Positions 26,378 to 34,797 of a stretch of DNA of 64,000 bases are shown here, one piece after another. Within the stretch, counting starts at the first letter, position 1. The number at the start of each line of letters is the position of its first letter. Source of the DNA: Lonepinella koalarum (lineage in GTDB: Bacteria; Pseudomonadota; Gammaproteobacteria; Enterobacterales; Pasteurellaceae); the NCBI RefSeq assembly GCF_004565475.1, contig NZ_SRHX01000006.1:62001-126000 (forward strand), in the 5' to 3' direction. The translations under genes were made by a program, and so were the position numbers. A model generated the notes under the pieces. It was not told the DNA's origin, did no database searches, and saw only the letters and a list, made by a program, of their open reading frames with translations.

Positions 26378-26971
26378 TTAAAGTGCGGTCAAATTCTGTA
26401 AAGTTTTTTCACCCACTTCCTGCAACATAGCTTGACGTTCTTGATCACTAATAATATGCAAATCACCAAATAATGTATGCTCAATATCTGTAATCCCACA
26501 ATAATTAAACAAACCATTGACTAAGCACACATCCAAAGCTTGAGCAAAACCTATTTCTTGATAATTAACAACGTTATTGCCAATATTAATAAACTGTTGC
26601 ATCTTCTTACCTTGCAACAATCCAACCGACCCCTCTTCACTCGTTTGATAAGCAAAACCATGAGTTAAAACGCGATCAAAATAGCCTTTTAAAATAGCAG
26701 GATACCCCATCCACCACACAGGATAAACCAAGGTAATTAAATCTGCTTGTTGAATCAGTTTTTGTTCATAACTCACTTCTTCCGGGATAATTCCTTGACA
26801 TACGCCTTGCATTTCGTCTTTGGATAACACAGGATTAAAATTCAAAGCGTAAAGATTTCTTACCACCGTATTCGCCCCAAACTGGTCGCTGGTTTTTATG
26901 ACTTCATTCACCATCGCTTTAGTAAAACTATGATGGTTTGGATGTGCGAAAATAACTAAATGTTGCTTCAT
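26378..26971 (-). CDS. NAD(P)H-dependent oxidoreductase, flavodoxin-like fold
   Basis: Cytosolic flavoprotein of 197 residues, in the NAD(P)H:quinone reductase / KefF-YwrO group. The FMN-binding start is LVIFAHPNHHSFTKAM, and the central LVYPVWWMGYPAILKGYFDRVLTHGFAYQ is the family hallmark. Probable reactions are two-electron reduction of quinones or similar electrophiles; the substrate is not known. Its ATG overlaps the nfeD stop by one base, so it is coupled to the nfeD-qmcA membrane pair. A 14-base tandem repeat block follows it directly. Confidence 0.85.
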   Translation of the reverse strand: MKQHLVIFAHPNHHSFTKAMVNEVIKTSDQFGANTVVRNLYALNFNPVLSKDEMQGVCQGIIPEEVSYEQKLIQQADLITLVYPVWWMGYPAILKGYFDRVLTHGFAYQTSEEGSVGLLQGKKMQQFINIGNNVVNYQEIGFAQALDVCLVNGLFNYCGITDIEHTLFGDLHIISDQERQAMLQEVGEKTLQNLTAL

Positions 26972-27429
26972 TAATTCACCTTTTGAACTGTTAATGTGAT
27001 ACCTTGTACACTGATGACTTGGATACGATCTCCCACTTGTAACCTCTCATCTGACAATTGTTGGATTCGCCAAGTGGTATCACCGAAATGTCCTCGACCA
27101 ATACCATTATGATTGATTTCTTGCACAATACCGATAGTGCCGAGCATAGCATGATCACGTTGATTTAAACGAGATTGTTTTTCATCTACCAGATCTTTTT
27201 TATGCTGATATTTCCACCAAATCACACTCAAAATGCTGGCTAAAATGGCATAAATAATCCCTGCTGAGGCAAGGGAAAGCGTTGGGAAAACTTTTATTAT
27301 ACCCGCCACTACAATGGCAGCTAATCCCCACCAAAGTAAGAAAACACCCGGCAGTATAATTTCAGCAATCAATAAGGCAAACCCTAAGATCAACCAATGC
27401 CATGCCGTCCACGTTGCCAACCATTCCAT
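26971..27429 (-). CDS. NfeD-like membrane protein
   Basis: 152-residue protein with two to three N-terminal membrane segments (about 10-35 and 40-75) and a C-terminal OB-fold-like beta domain ending RIQVISVQGITLTVQKVN. This is the short NfeD form without the ClpP-like protease domain. Such proteins are nearly always encoded beside a stomatin/SPFH protein and are thought to act with it in membrane organisation. It follows qmcA by nine bases, which fits that partnership. It corresponds to the E. coli ybbK (qmcA)-ybbJ gene pair. Confidence 0.9.
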   Translation of the reverse strand: MEWLATWTAWHWLILGFALLIAEIILPGVFLLWWGLAAIVVAGIIKVFPTLSLASAGIIYAILASILSVIWWKYQHKKDLVDEKQSRLNQRDHAMLGTIGIVQEINHNGIGRGHFGDTTWRIQQLSDERLQVGDRIQVISVQGITLTVQKVN

Positions 27430-27438
27430 CGCAACTCC

Positions 27439-28359
27439 TTATTTTTTATCGACTTTTAATAATTCCGCAATCCCTGCCACTGAGCCAATTAAATTGCCTG
27501 CTTCTAATGGCATTAATACAACTTTGCTATTATTTGAACTACCAATATGTTTCAAAGCTTCGGTATATTTTTGTGCAATAAAATAATTAATTGCTTTGGT
27601 ATCCCCATTGGTAATTGCTTCAGATACCATTTGGGTGGCTTTTGCTTCCGCTTCTGCCGAACGTTCGCGTGCTTCCGCTTGTAAAATCGCTTCTTGTTTT
27701 TCCCCTTCTGCACGCAAAATACGGGATTGTTTCTCCCCTTCTGCACGTAAAATTTGTGCCTGACGAACCCCTTCGGCCTCCAACACTTCCGCCCGTTTAT
27801 TACGTTCTGCTTTCATTTGTGCATTCATGGCTTCACTTAATTCACGTGGCGGACGCACATCTCGAATTTCAATACGGGTCACTTTTACGCCCCAAGGATT
27901 AGTCGCTTCATCAACGATAGCAAGCAAACGACCATTAATACTATCTCGTTGTGAAAGCATTTCATCTAATTCCATACTCCCTAACACAGTACGAATATTG
28001 GTCATCACCAAATTCACAATAGCTTGTTCTAAGTGATTGACTTCATAAGCCGCACTGCGTGCATCAATCACTTGCACAAAACACACCGCATCAATGGACA
28101 CATTGGCATTATCTTTCGAAATCACTTCTTGCGATGGAATATCTAACACTTGTTCCATCATATTAATTTTACGACCCACACGATCCACAAAAGGAATGAC
28201 AAAGTTTAATCCCGGTGAAAGGGTTCTGGTATAACGACCAAAACGCTCAATCGTCCAGTGATAACCTTGTGGCACAGTTTTTAAGGTTGAATATAAGATA
28301 AACGCAACTAAAGCAATAAACACAATAGTTGCAACGGGTAAGCCATCATAGAAATCCAT
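27439..28359 (-). CDS. qmcA: SPFH/Band 7 membrane protein QmcA
   Basis: Stomatin/prohibitin-like protein anchored by one N-terminal membrane segment (about residues 8-25, [18 protein letters not shown]). The SPFH domain follows: [34 protein letters not shown] and [19 protein letters not shown] long charged coiled coil covers about 190-250 with repeated RAEGEKQ-type units. The 306-residue length matches E. coli QmcA. It forms an operon with the NfeD-like gene. QmcA multicopy suppresses loss of FtsH with HtpX in E. coli; the exact role is unknown. Confidence 0.93.
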   Translation of the reverse strand: MDFYDGLPVATIVFIALVAFILYSTLKTVPQGYHWTIERFGRYTRTLSPGLNFVIPFVDRVGRKINMMEQVLDIPSQEVISKDNANVSIDAVCFVQVIDARSAAYEVNHLEQAIVNLVMTNIRTVLGSMELDEMLSQRDSINGRLLAIVDEATNPWGVKVTRIEIRDVRPPRELSEAMNAQMKAERNKRAEVLEAEGVRQAQILRAEGEKQSRILRAEGEKQEAILQAEARERSAEAEAKATQMVSEAITNGDTKAINYFIAQKYTEALKHIGSSNNSKVVLMPLEAGNLIGSVAGIAELLKVDKK

Positions 28360-28399
28360 ACTAATCTCCTTAATAAAAAATCTTCAAAACTATAGCATT

Positions 28400-29851
28400 T
28401 TACACCGCAGTTTGTACATATTTATAACCTTTTTCTTGCGGTACAAATTCAAAAATGTGGGTAATACATTGTGGTGCATCTTGATCCTGATGAGAGACAA
28501 ATAATAATTGAGTGCCACTATTCTTAACTAGCTGATCAATAAAGGATTTTACCAATGTACGATTTAACCCATCCAAACCTTGTAGGGGCTCATCTAAAAT
28601 TAATATCGGAGGATATTTTACCATTGCTCGCGTAATCAATAATAACCGTTGCTGTCCCCAAGAAAGGGAACGAAAAGGCTTTTTAGCTAAATTCGCAAGA
28701 TTTATTCGTGCTAGCCATTGCATTGCTTTTACTCGCAAGGCATCTGGAATACGCTGATAAATCCCTATACTATCAAAAAAGCCCGAAATAATCACATCTA
28801 ACACGGAACAATTGACTCGATAATCCATATGTAGTTGACTGCTGATGTAACCCATTTTGGATTTAATATCCCAAATACTTTCTCCTGTTCCCCGCTGACG
28901 ACCAAATAATCGTACAATATTGCTATAAGATTGCGGATGATCACCGGTAATAATCGAAAGTAAGGTAGATTTACCGGCTCCATTTGGTCCTTTAATCCAC
29001 CAGTGTTGATGGGGTTGTACAACCCAGTTCAACTTATCTAAAATGACCTTATCCGCATATTGAATAGTTACGTTTTCCAATTCAAAGTGCGGTATATTTT
29101 GATCGATTTTTAGTATTGGAGCAGCACTCTCAGGTAGTGGTACATTAATCGCATTTTCAGCATATTTTAGTTGCTGAAAAATACTATGTTGTTCAATCTC
29201 CGTTCGCTTACCCTGTAAAATTAATTCACAATGCGCAAGTAAAGCTATTTGTTTGGCACAGATTGGAATATCATTAAAACGATTAATAATCAGTAATAAA
29301 GTGGTTTGTTCTGATAATTGTTGTAATAAATATTGCCACTCTTGTACAGATTTCTGATCCAATCCCTCAAAAGGTTCATCTAAGATCAATAAATCAGGTT
29401 GTTGCACCAAGGTTTGAGCTAGCAATATTTTACGGCTTTCACCGGTAGAAACATGCATAAAAGGGCGATCTAGAAATGTCGTGATACCGAGTAATTCAGC
29501 ATATTGTTCACATAGTTGATGGTGATTTGACCCATTTAAAATAGTCTCACGGGCGGTTTTACCAAAATCATCCGGGCTAATACAATCATTATTACGTTCA
29601 CGAAAGGTCTGTTCCAAAATCTTCTGTTGTTTTTCAAAAGAAAATTGCTGAATATTATCAAAGGTATTTTCATATAATCCATCATAAACAGGTATTTTAC
29701 CTTCAATTGCTAAGGAAAAAGCGGTTTTACCACTTCCATTACTCCCCACCACAACCCAAAAATCACCTTGTTGAATTTGAAAGTGCGGTATTTTTAAACG
29801 ATTTTTTTGATTTAATAAGCATTCTGCTTGTTGAAGATTGACTTGTTTCAT
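28400..29851 (-). CDS. modF: ModF-like duplicated ABC ATPase
   Basis: 483-residue soluble protein with two ABC ATPase cassettes. Walker A motifs are GSNGSGKTAFS (first) and GPNGAGKSTLL (second). Signature motifs are STGESRKILLAQ and SWGQQRLLLITR. Walker B motifs are LLILDEPFEGLD and ILILDEPLQGLD. Size and arrangement match E. coli ModF (photorepair-type protein PhrA), historically linked to the molybdate transporter operon but with no proven role. No modABC genes are adjacent. It precedes qmcA by 40 bases on the same strand and may lead that transcript. Confidence 0.85.
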   Translation of the reverse strand: MKQVNLQQAECLLNQKNRLKIPHFQIQQGDFWVVVGSNGSGKTAFSLAIEGKIPVYDGLYENTFDNIQQFSFEKQQKILEQTFRERNNDCISPDDFGKTARETILNGSNHHQLCEQYAELLGITTFLDRPFMHVSTGESRKILLAQTLVQQPDLLILDEPFEGLDQKSVQEWQYLLQQLSEQTTLLLIINRFNDIPICAKQIALLAHCELILQGKRTEIEQHSIFQQLKYAENAINVPLPESAAPILKIDQNIPHFELENVTIQYADKVILDKLNWVVQPHQHWWIKGPNGAGKSTLLSIITGDHPQSYSNIVRLFGRQRGTGESIWDIKSKMGYISSQLHMDYRVNCSVLDVIISGFFDSIGIYQRIPDALRVKAMQWLARINLANLAKKPFRSLSWGQQRLLLITRAMVKYPPILILDEPLQGLDGLNRTLVKSFIDQLVKNSGTQLLFVSHQDQDAPQCITHIFEFVPQEKGYKYVQTAV

Positions 29852-29913
29852 GACTTATTACCCTTATTTTATACTAAAATTTCCACCATATTATCTGACT
29901 AACAAACAAAAGA

Positions 29914-29943
29914 AAAGGTTAAACCAACGTTTAACCTTTGCAT
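29914..29943 (-). terminator. Terminator of the OmpA-family lipoprotein gene
   Basis: AAAGGTTAAAC (29914-29924) pairs exactly with GTTTAACCTTT (29929-29939). On the minus strand the stem is followed by a T-rich tract, so it ends the lipoprotein transcript before modF. Confidence 0.75.
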
Positions 29944-29959
29944 CAATCAAAACACTATA

Positions 29960-30805
29960 TTATTTTTGATAGTAAGGAGTCGGACCTTTAGGACCTGCAA
30001 CATTACTTGATTCAGATTGGTTCAATACGATACCGGAAGATTTAATTTCTACGCGACGGTTAGGACGTAAACAATCTCTCAACGCCTGACCACTTTCTCC
30101 ATCACAAGCTTTAACTTGATTCGCTTTACCATGTCCGGTGACAACAAAATTAGCGTGAACACCTTGTTCAATTAATCGCACTTTAACGCGATCTGCACGA
30201 CGTTGTGATAAATCTAAGTTATAAGCGTCAGAACCTAAACGGTCGGTATAACCATCAATAGAAACGTTTTTCGCACCTGATTTAATCAATTGTGCTGCCA
30301 CACTATCGACCACTTCTCGACCTTTAACCGTTAACATGTCGTTATTAAAGTCAAATAAGAAATCACCACTTAAATCAAACGATGAATGACCATTACAGCC
30401 ATTAGGGTACCAGAAGAAACTTTGTGCATTCATGTTTTTGTCAAACAAAATTTTGTATTGACAAATTTTGTGTTCACCATTTTCACGATAGTTAAAGGCA
30501 TAATCCCATTCACGCACGCCATATAAACCTTCGGCAAAATGTGGACGACCTAATAAATTACGTATTTGGTCTTTATTCATACCTCGTTCAATCATACGAA
30601 CATTATCCCAATTTGGCCAAGATCCAAATTGAGATCCATCATGATTAAAAAGAGATTTATCAATTTTAGGCCATACTAAATTAGCCACAGCCTGCTCTGT
30701 TGTTTCCCCTGAGGGCTGTCCCTCATCGGTAATATTGCTTAAATTTCCACAAGCTACCAAGGTCGTTGCGGTAATAGTTGATAATAAAAAATGTGATAAT
30801 TTCAT
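29960..30805 (-). CDS. Outer-membrane lipoprotein with BamE-like and OmpA-like domains
   Basis: 281-residue predicted lipoprotein. The start MKLSHFLLSTITATTLVAC gives a short signal and lipobox LVAC, placing the acylated Cys at about residue 19; an upstream Met (30853) would spoil the signal and was rejected. Residues about 70-140 resemble the BamE/SmpA fold (MIERGMNKDQIRNLLGRPH, GVREWDYAFNYR). Residues about 155-265 are an OmpA-like peptidoglycan-binding domain (LFDFNNDML, SIDGYTDRLGSDAYNLDLSQRRADRV, RPNRRVEIK). It probably ties the outer membrane to peptidoglycan. The exact role is unknown. Confidence 0.85.
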   Translation of the reverse strand: MKLSHFLLSTITATTLVACGNLSNITDEGQPSGETTEQAVANLVWPKIDKSLFNHDGSQFGSWPNWDNVRMIERGMNKDQIRNLLGRPHFAEGLYGVREWDYAFNYRENGEHKICQYKILFDKNMNAQSFFWYPNGCNGHSSFDLSGDFLFDFNNDMLTVKGREVVDSVAAQLIKSGAKNVSIDGYTDRLGSDAYNLDLSQRRADRVKVRLIEQGVHANFVVTGHGKANQVKACDGESGQALRDCLRPNRRVEIKSSGIVLNQSESSNVAGPKGPTPYYQK

Positions 30806-31007
30806 TCGTTTTACCTTAAATAATATGCTCATAATCCTAAAACGCCCAATCATAATTATAGCTAAACTAAAAACAATAATTATCTTAATTCTCGTTATTA
30901 TTGCAATAATTACTACTATAACCCCAGATTATGGTAATATTAAACAATAATAAAGTAAAACAAATTTCTCCGTATCATAAAAATTTTTTGTAAAGATTGT
31001 AAAGACA

Positions 31008-32069
31008 CTATAAAAAGGTTCTTTCATCACCTTTTAACCAATTAAGTAACAAATTATTGGCACTTTCTTCGGTTTGTTTACCTATTTTTTGTAACAAAGA
31101 TTTTTTCTGCTTATACTGTACACCTAGTACGGATTTTTCACCCATCGCTTGCAAAATTATATCATCGCTGGTGGCAATTTCATCGACCAAATGTAAATCC
31201 AAGGCTTGTTGACCAAACCAATGCTCGCCAGTGGCAATTTTCGCCACATCTAACTGCGGTCGATGTTGCGTGACAAATTGTTTAAATAATTCGTGGGTTT
31301 GTTCCAATTCTTGCTGGAATTTTTGTTTGCCTTTTTCGGTGTTTTCCCCCAACACCGTAACCGTACGTTTATATTCGCCTGCTGTCATGACATCCACATC
31401 TACATCATGTTTTTTCAATAAACGATGAATGTTTGGAATTTGTGCCACCACCCCAACGGAACCGATAATCGCAAAAGGTGCAGAAATAATACGATCTGCC
31501 ACACAAGCCATCATATAACCTCCACTGGCTGCCACCTTATCCACCGCTACCGTGAGTTTAATCCCTTTTTGTTTTAAACGAGCCAGCTGCGAAGCGGCTA
31601 AACCATAGCCATGCACCACACCACCGGGGCTTTCTAAACGTAATAATACTTCATCTTTTGCAGGATCGGCCACTTGCAAAATGGCACTAATTTCTTCACG
31701 TAATGCAGTGGTTTCAGACGCTTGAATATCGCCTTTAAAATTCAACACATATAAAATTGGTTTCGTTTCTTCTTCAATCACTTCACCTTTTTTACGTTTA
31801 GCTTTCAAGGCTTTCACTTTGGCTTTTTCCGCTTTTTTCTCGGCTTTTTGTTGTTCCTTTAATTCATCTTCAGTTAAATGAAAATCACGCAATTTTTTGC
31901 TGTTATCCTCATATTGTTCCGATAAATCGGTAATCTTTAATTCACCATGAGAATGAGCAGACTTCTCTTTTAACGCCATAATCACGGCGACAATCCCAGC
32001 AATAACTAATAAAATGGTTAAAATTTCTAAAATAAAAATCCCATAACCGATTGCAATTTCAGACCACAT
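31008..32069 (-). CDS. sohB: Inner-membrane peptidase SohB (S49 family)
   Basis: Signal-peptide-peptidase-like serine protease of 353 residues. One N-terminal membrane segment (about 8-32) is followed by a charged Lys/Glu-rich linker at about 65-100. The S49 domain has the catalytic Ser in VDKVAASGGYMMACVADRI and the general-base Lys in TAGEYKRTVTVLG. LRLESPGGVVHGYGLAASQL is also typical. E. coli SohB was found as a multicopy suppressor of degP mutants, linking it to envelope protein turnover. It is transcribed alone. Confidence 0.94.
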   Translation of the reverse strand: MWSEIAIGYGIFILEILTILLVIAGIVAVIMALKEKSAHSHGELKITDLSEQYEDNSKKLRDFHLTEDELKEQQKAEKKAEKAKVKALKAKRKKGEVIEEETKPILYVLNFKGDIQASETTALREEISAILQVADPAKDEVLLRLESPGGVVHGYGLAASQLARLKQKGIKLTVAVDKVAASGGYMMACVADRIISAPFAIIGSVGVVAQIPNIHRLLKKHDVDVDVMTAGEYKRTVTVLGENTEKGKQKFQQELEQTHELFKQFVTQHRPQLDVAKIATGEHWFGQQALDLHLVDEIATSDDIILQAMGEKSVLGVQYKQKKSLLQKIGKQTEESANNLLLNWLKGDERTFL

Positions 32070-32103
32070 CTCTGTTGTTTCTCCTATAAAAATGCCTAAA
32101 AAT

Positions 32104-32121
32104 ACACCGCACTTTCGGTGT
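32104..32121 (-). terminator. Terminator downstream of yadH
   Basis: ACACCG (32104-32109) pairs with CGGTGT (32116-32121), and on the minus strand the stem is followed by ATTTTT. The loop contains part of an uptake signal. It separates yadGH from sohB. Confidence 0.6.
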
Positions 32122-32137
32122 GACTAACGATTCAATC

Positions 32138-32905
32138 TTAACTACGTAACCCAATACCACGGCTAATTAAGTAATACGCAATGCCGTATAACACGGAAAT
32201 AAACAAGATCAAAACTGTAAAGGTATAAACCAAGGGTACATCACTTATGCCTAAAAAACCATAACGAAAACCATTGATCATATACACAATCGGATTTAAT
32301 TTCGATACACCTTGCCAAAAGGGCGGTAACAGGGCGATCGAATAAAATACCCCTCCTAAATAGGTTAACGGCGTTAACACGAAAGTCGGAATAATACTAA
32401 TATCATCAAATGATTGAGCAAAAATCGCATTTATCAAGCCCCCCAAGGAAAACGTGGCAGTGGTAAATAACAAGGTCAAAGCAATCACGCCCCAAGCATA
32501 AATATCAAAGGACACAAAAAATAACGACACCATGGTGACTAATATCCCGACCAATACTCCCCGTACCATACCACCTGCCATATAGCCTAAAATAATAATA
32601 TGGGGGGATACTGGGGAAATCAGCAATTCTTCCACATTACGTGCAAATTTCGTGCTATAAAAAGACGAAGCGACATTCGCAAAAGAATTGGTTAAGGACG
32701 ACATCATAATCAAGCCCGGCACAATAAATTGCATATAACTAAAGCCAGCCATCTCCCCAATTCGACTACCAATTAATTGTCCAAAAATCACAAAATACAA
32801 CGTCATGGTAATCACCGGAGGCACCAGCGTTTGTACCCAAATCCGCATAAAACGGCGAATTTCTTTGCGTAGAATGGTGTAAAAAGCCACCCAAATTAAT
32901 TTCAT
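32138..32905 (-). CDS. yadH: ABC-2 type transporter permease YadH
   Basis: Integral membrane subunit of 255 residues with about six membrane segments. It starts LIWVAFYTILRKEIRRFMRIWVQTLVPPVITM and has the ABC-2 landmarks YMQFIVPGLIMMSSLTNSFAN and TYLGGVFYSIALLPPFWQGVSKLNPIVYMINGFRYGF. It pairs with the ATPase gene 1 base upstream, matching E. coli yadG-yadH. The exported substrate is unknown; related exporters move drugs, polysaccharides or lipids. Confidence 0.92.
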   Translation of the reverse strand: MKLIWVAFYTILRKEIRRFMRIWVQTLVPPVITMTLYFVIFGQLIGSRIGEMAGFSYMQFIVPGLIMMSSLTNSFANVASSFYSTKFARNVEELLISPVSPHIIILGYMAGGMVRGVLVGILVTMVSLFFVSFDIYAWGVIALTLLFTTATFSLGGLINAIFAQSFDDISIIPTFVLTPLTYLGGVFYSIALLPPFWQGVSKLNPIVYMINGFRYGFLGISDVPLVYTFTVLILFISVLYGIAYYLISRGIGLRS

Positions 32906-32906
32906 G

Positions 32907-33833
32907 CTATTTATCCTCTATTGCCGGTTTATTTAACGCCATTCTGACAAATAATTCTTCTAAGCGATTAGTTTTATTCCGCATACTGAGTACCTGTACC
33001 TGTTGTGTTGCCAGTTGAATGAACAGAGAATTTAGCCCTTGTTCTCGGTGGACTTCTACTTCAATAGAACATTGCTCCAACGCCTTTATCTGGTAACCTT
33101 TAATTTGTGACAACGTCGCATTTTTATCTAAATCTAGAATAAAGGTTTCTGTTTCCAATTTAGCCAGAAGATCTTTCATTGCCATATTTTGCACTAATCG
33201 CCCTTGCTGAATAATCCCGATATGGCGACATAACATCTCTGCTTCTTCTAAATAATGCGTGGTTAAAATAATGGTGGTGCCTTGCTGATTGATTTCCGCC
33301 AAAAACATCCATAAACTGCGACGTAATTCAATATCCACCCCTGCAGTGGGTTCATCTAAAATCAATAAGTTAGGTTGATGCATTAAGGCTCGTGCAATCA
33401 TCAAACGGCGTTTCATACCCCCTGATAATCTTCTCGCTTGCTGATGACGTTTATCCCATAAATCCAATCGTTTTAACCAGATTTCAGCTCGCTGCACAGC
33501 ATCCGCACGCACAATCCCATAATAACCCGCTTGATTAATTAAAATATCCATCACTTTTTCAAACTGGTTAAAATTAAATTCCTGTGGCACTAACCCGATA
33601 CATTGCTTAACTAAATTCAGCTGTTGATCTAAATCATAGCCAAACACTTTTACCGTGCCACTGGTTTTATTCACCAACGAGCTGATAATGCCGATAGTCG
33701 TAGATTTCCCTGCCCCATTATGTCCAAGTAACGCATAAAAATCGCCACGTTCTACGGTTAAGTCAATCCCATGTAAGGCTTTGACACCATTTTTATAAGC
33801 CTTGGTTAAGCCTTTTATTTCTAATGCAAACAT
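32907..33833 (-). CDS. yadG: ABC transporter ATP-binding protein YadG
   Basis: 308-residue ATPase subunit for the YadH permease. Walker A is LLGHNGAGKSTTIG, the Q-loop is VPQEFNFNQF, the signature is RRLSGGMKRRLMIARALMHQP, Walker B is LLILDEPTAGVD, and the switch His is in ILTTHYLEEAE. The C-terminal ~80 residues are a regulatory tail typical of ABC-2 ATPases. It forms a tight two-gene operon with yadH. The upstream 200 bases to vapB are AT-rich and carry the divergent vapBC promoter. Confidence 0.93.
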   Translation of the reverse strand: MFALEIKGLTKAYKNGVKALHGIDLTVERGDFYALLGHNGAGKSTTIGIISSLVNKTSGTVKVFGYDLDQQLNLVKQCIGLVPQEFNFNQFEKVMDILINQAGYYGIVRADAVQRAEIWLKRLDLWDKRHQQARRLSGGMKRRLMIARALMHQPNLLILDEPTAGVDIELRRSLWMFLAEINQQGTTIILTTHYLEEAEMLCRHIGIIQQGRLVQNMAMKDLLAKLETETFILDLDKNATLSQIKGYQIKALEQCSIEVEVHREQGLNSLFIQLATQQVQVLSMRNKTNRLEELFVRMALNKPAIEDK

Positions 33834-33976
33834 TTGCGTTTACCTTTTTTGTTATTCTTCTTATTTTCAAGCCGACTATGATAACGTTTTTTACAAAATC
33901 AGGCAAAAAACACCGCACTTTTTCTATTTAATCGCTACAAAAAAATCCGAACGCTTAAAGATTGTTGATATTTTGG

Positions 33977-34005
33977 TTTACACGCCCTGCTATCAAGTAT
34001 ATACT
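33977..34005 (+). promoter_or_regulatory. vapBC promoter with palindromic -10 (likely autoregulatory operator)
   Basis: TTTACA (33977-33982), 17 bases, TATACT (34000-34005) is a near-consensus promoter ending 32 bases before vapB. The -10 lies inside the perfect palindrome AGTATATACT (33996-34005). VapB-VapC complexes usually repress their own promoter by binding such palindromes, so this is a plausible operator. Confidence 0.6.
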
Positions 34006-34037
34006 CTTGCTAAATACAAAAATAAAAGGAGCATAAA

Positions 34038-34271
34038 ATGGTTGAAGCATCTGTTTTTATGACTAATCGCACGCAAGCTGTGCGTTTGCCTGCGGAAGTA
34101 CGATTTGACGAAAATGTAAAAAAAGTCGCCGTGCGAGTGGTTGGGCAAGAACGTATTTTGACCCCATTAGATCAAATGTGGGAGAGCTTTTTCCTATCAC
34201 CTAATAAGGTCAGTGATGATTTTATGAATGAGCGTAATCAAGGCGTGCAACCTGAGCGTGAGAGTTTTTAA
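34038..34271 (+). CDS. vapB: VapB-family antitoxin
   Basis: 77-residue antitoxin with an N-terminal swapped-hairpin AbrB-type DNA-binding region: [20 protein letters not shown], the VapB/MazE pattern. The C-terminal third ([22 protein letters not shown]) is expected to wrap the VapC active site. A strong AAAAGGAG site precedes the ATG. It is followed by vapC after 12 bases. It resembles the second VapBC pair of H. influenzae. It probably represses its own promoter together with VapC. Confidence 0.92.
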   Translation: MVEASVFMTNRTQAVRLPAEVRFDENVKKVAVRVVGQERILTPLDQMWESFFLSPNKVSDDFMNERNQGVQPERESF

Positions 34272-34283
34272 TCGGAGAAAATA

Positions 34284-34688
34284 ATGCTGAAATATATGCT
34301 AGACACCAATATGGTGATTTATGTCATCAAACACCGTCCGCTTGAAGTGTTGAATATGTTTAATCTCAACATTGGGCGAATGTGTGTGAGTAGCATTACC
34401 GTTGGCGAGTTGTATTATGGTGCAGAAAAAAGTGCTTATCCTGAGCGTAATTTGAGTGTGATTGATGACTTTCTTTCTCGCCTAAAAGTCGTAGATTACA
34501 CGCCCAAAAATGCCGCCCATTATGGCAATATTAAAGCCGAATTAAGCAAACAAGGTAATCTTATCGGTGAAAATGATCTGCATATTGCCGCTCACGCTCG
34601 CAGTGAAGGATTAATTTTGGTAAGTAATAATCTGCGAGAATTTGAGCGAGTTTCAGGATTAATCACCCAAAATTGGATTAAAGAATAA
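34284..34688 (+). CDS. vapC: VapC PIN-domain ribonuclease toxin
   Basis: 134-residue PIN-domain toxin; VapC enzymes of this group cleave initiator tRNA in the anticodon loop in several bacteria. The acidic metal site is visible as Asp7 (YMLDTNMV), Glu42 (TVGELYYGAEKS) and Asp98 (IGENDLHIAAHA). The C-terminal VSNNLREFERVSGL is the usual VapC tail. It looks intact and close to H. influenzae VapC2. It lies between yadG and the trp operon, with vapB as its antitoxin. Confidence 0.94.
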   Translation: MLKYMLDTNMVIYVIKHRPLEVLNMFNLNIGRMCVSSITVGELYYGAEKSAYPERNLSVIDDFLSRLKVVDYTPKNAAHYGNIKAELSKQGNLIGENDLHIAAHARSEGLILVSNNLREFERVSGLITQNWIKE

Positions 34689-34738
34689 AAGTATAGCAAA
34701 CCTATTTCAACACTCTCGTGAAATAACACAAAAATCCC

Positions 34739-34767
34739 TTGACAAAATTCTTTTGTACTAGTTTAAT
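34739..34767 (+). promoter_or_regulatory. trp promoter
   Basis: Consensus TTGACA (34739-34744), 17-base spacer, TTTAAT (34762-34767). The spacer and -10 lie inside the long TrpR-type palindrome, so bound repressor would block RNA polymerase directly. Only about 30 bases separate the -10 from the trpE ATG. Confidence 0.8.
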
Positions 34768-34783
34768 AGTACAAAAGAATTTT
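34744..34783 (+). promoter_or_regulatory. TrpR operator: 17-bp perfect inverted repeat
   Basis: AAAATTCTTTTGTACTA (34744-34760) and TAGTACAAAAGAATTTT (34767-34783) are exact complements around GTTTAA. The core GTACTAG/TAGTAC matches the TrpR operator half-sites of E. coli (CTAGTAC). There is no room for a leader peptide or attenuator before trpE, so repression is likely the main control. Confidence 0.8.
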
Positions 34784-34797
34784 AATAAGGATATTTT

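Noticed and set aside
33802-34062. Plus-strand 86-codon frame ahead of vapB
   Set aside because: Overlaps the yadG start antisense and the vapBC promoter; low-complexity AT-rich translation.
34768-34797. trp leader peptide or attenuator
   Set aside because: Only about 30 bases lie between the -10 and trpE; no Trp codon run or alternative hairpins.
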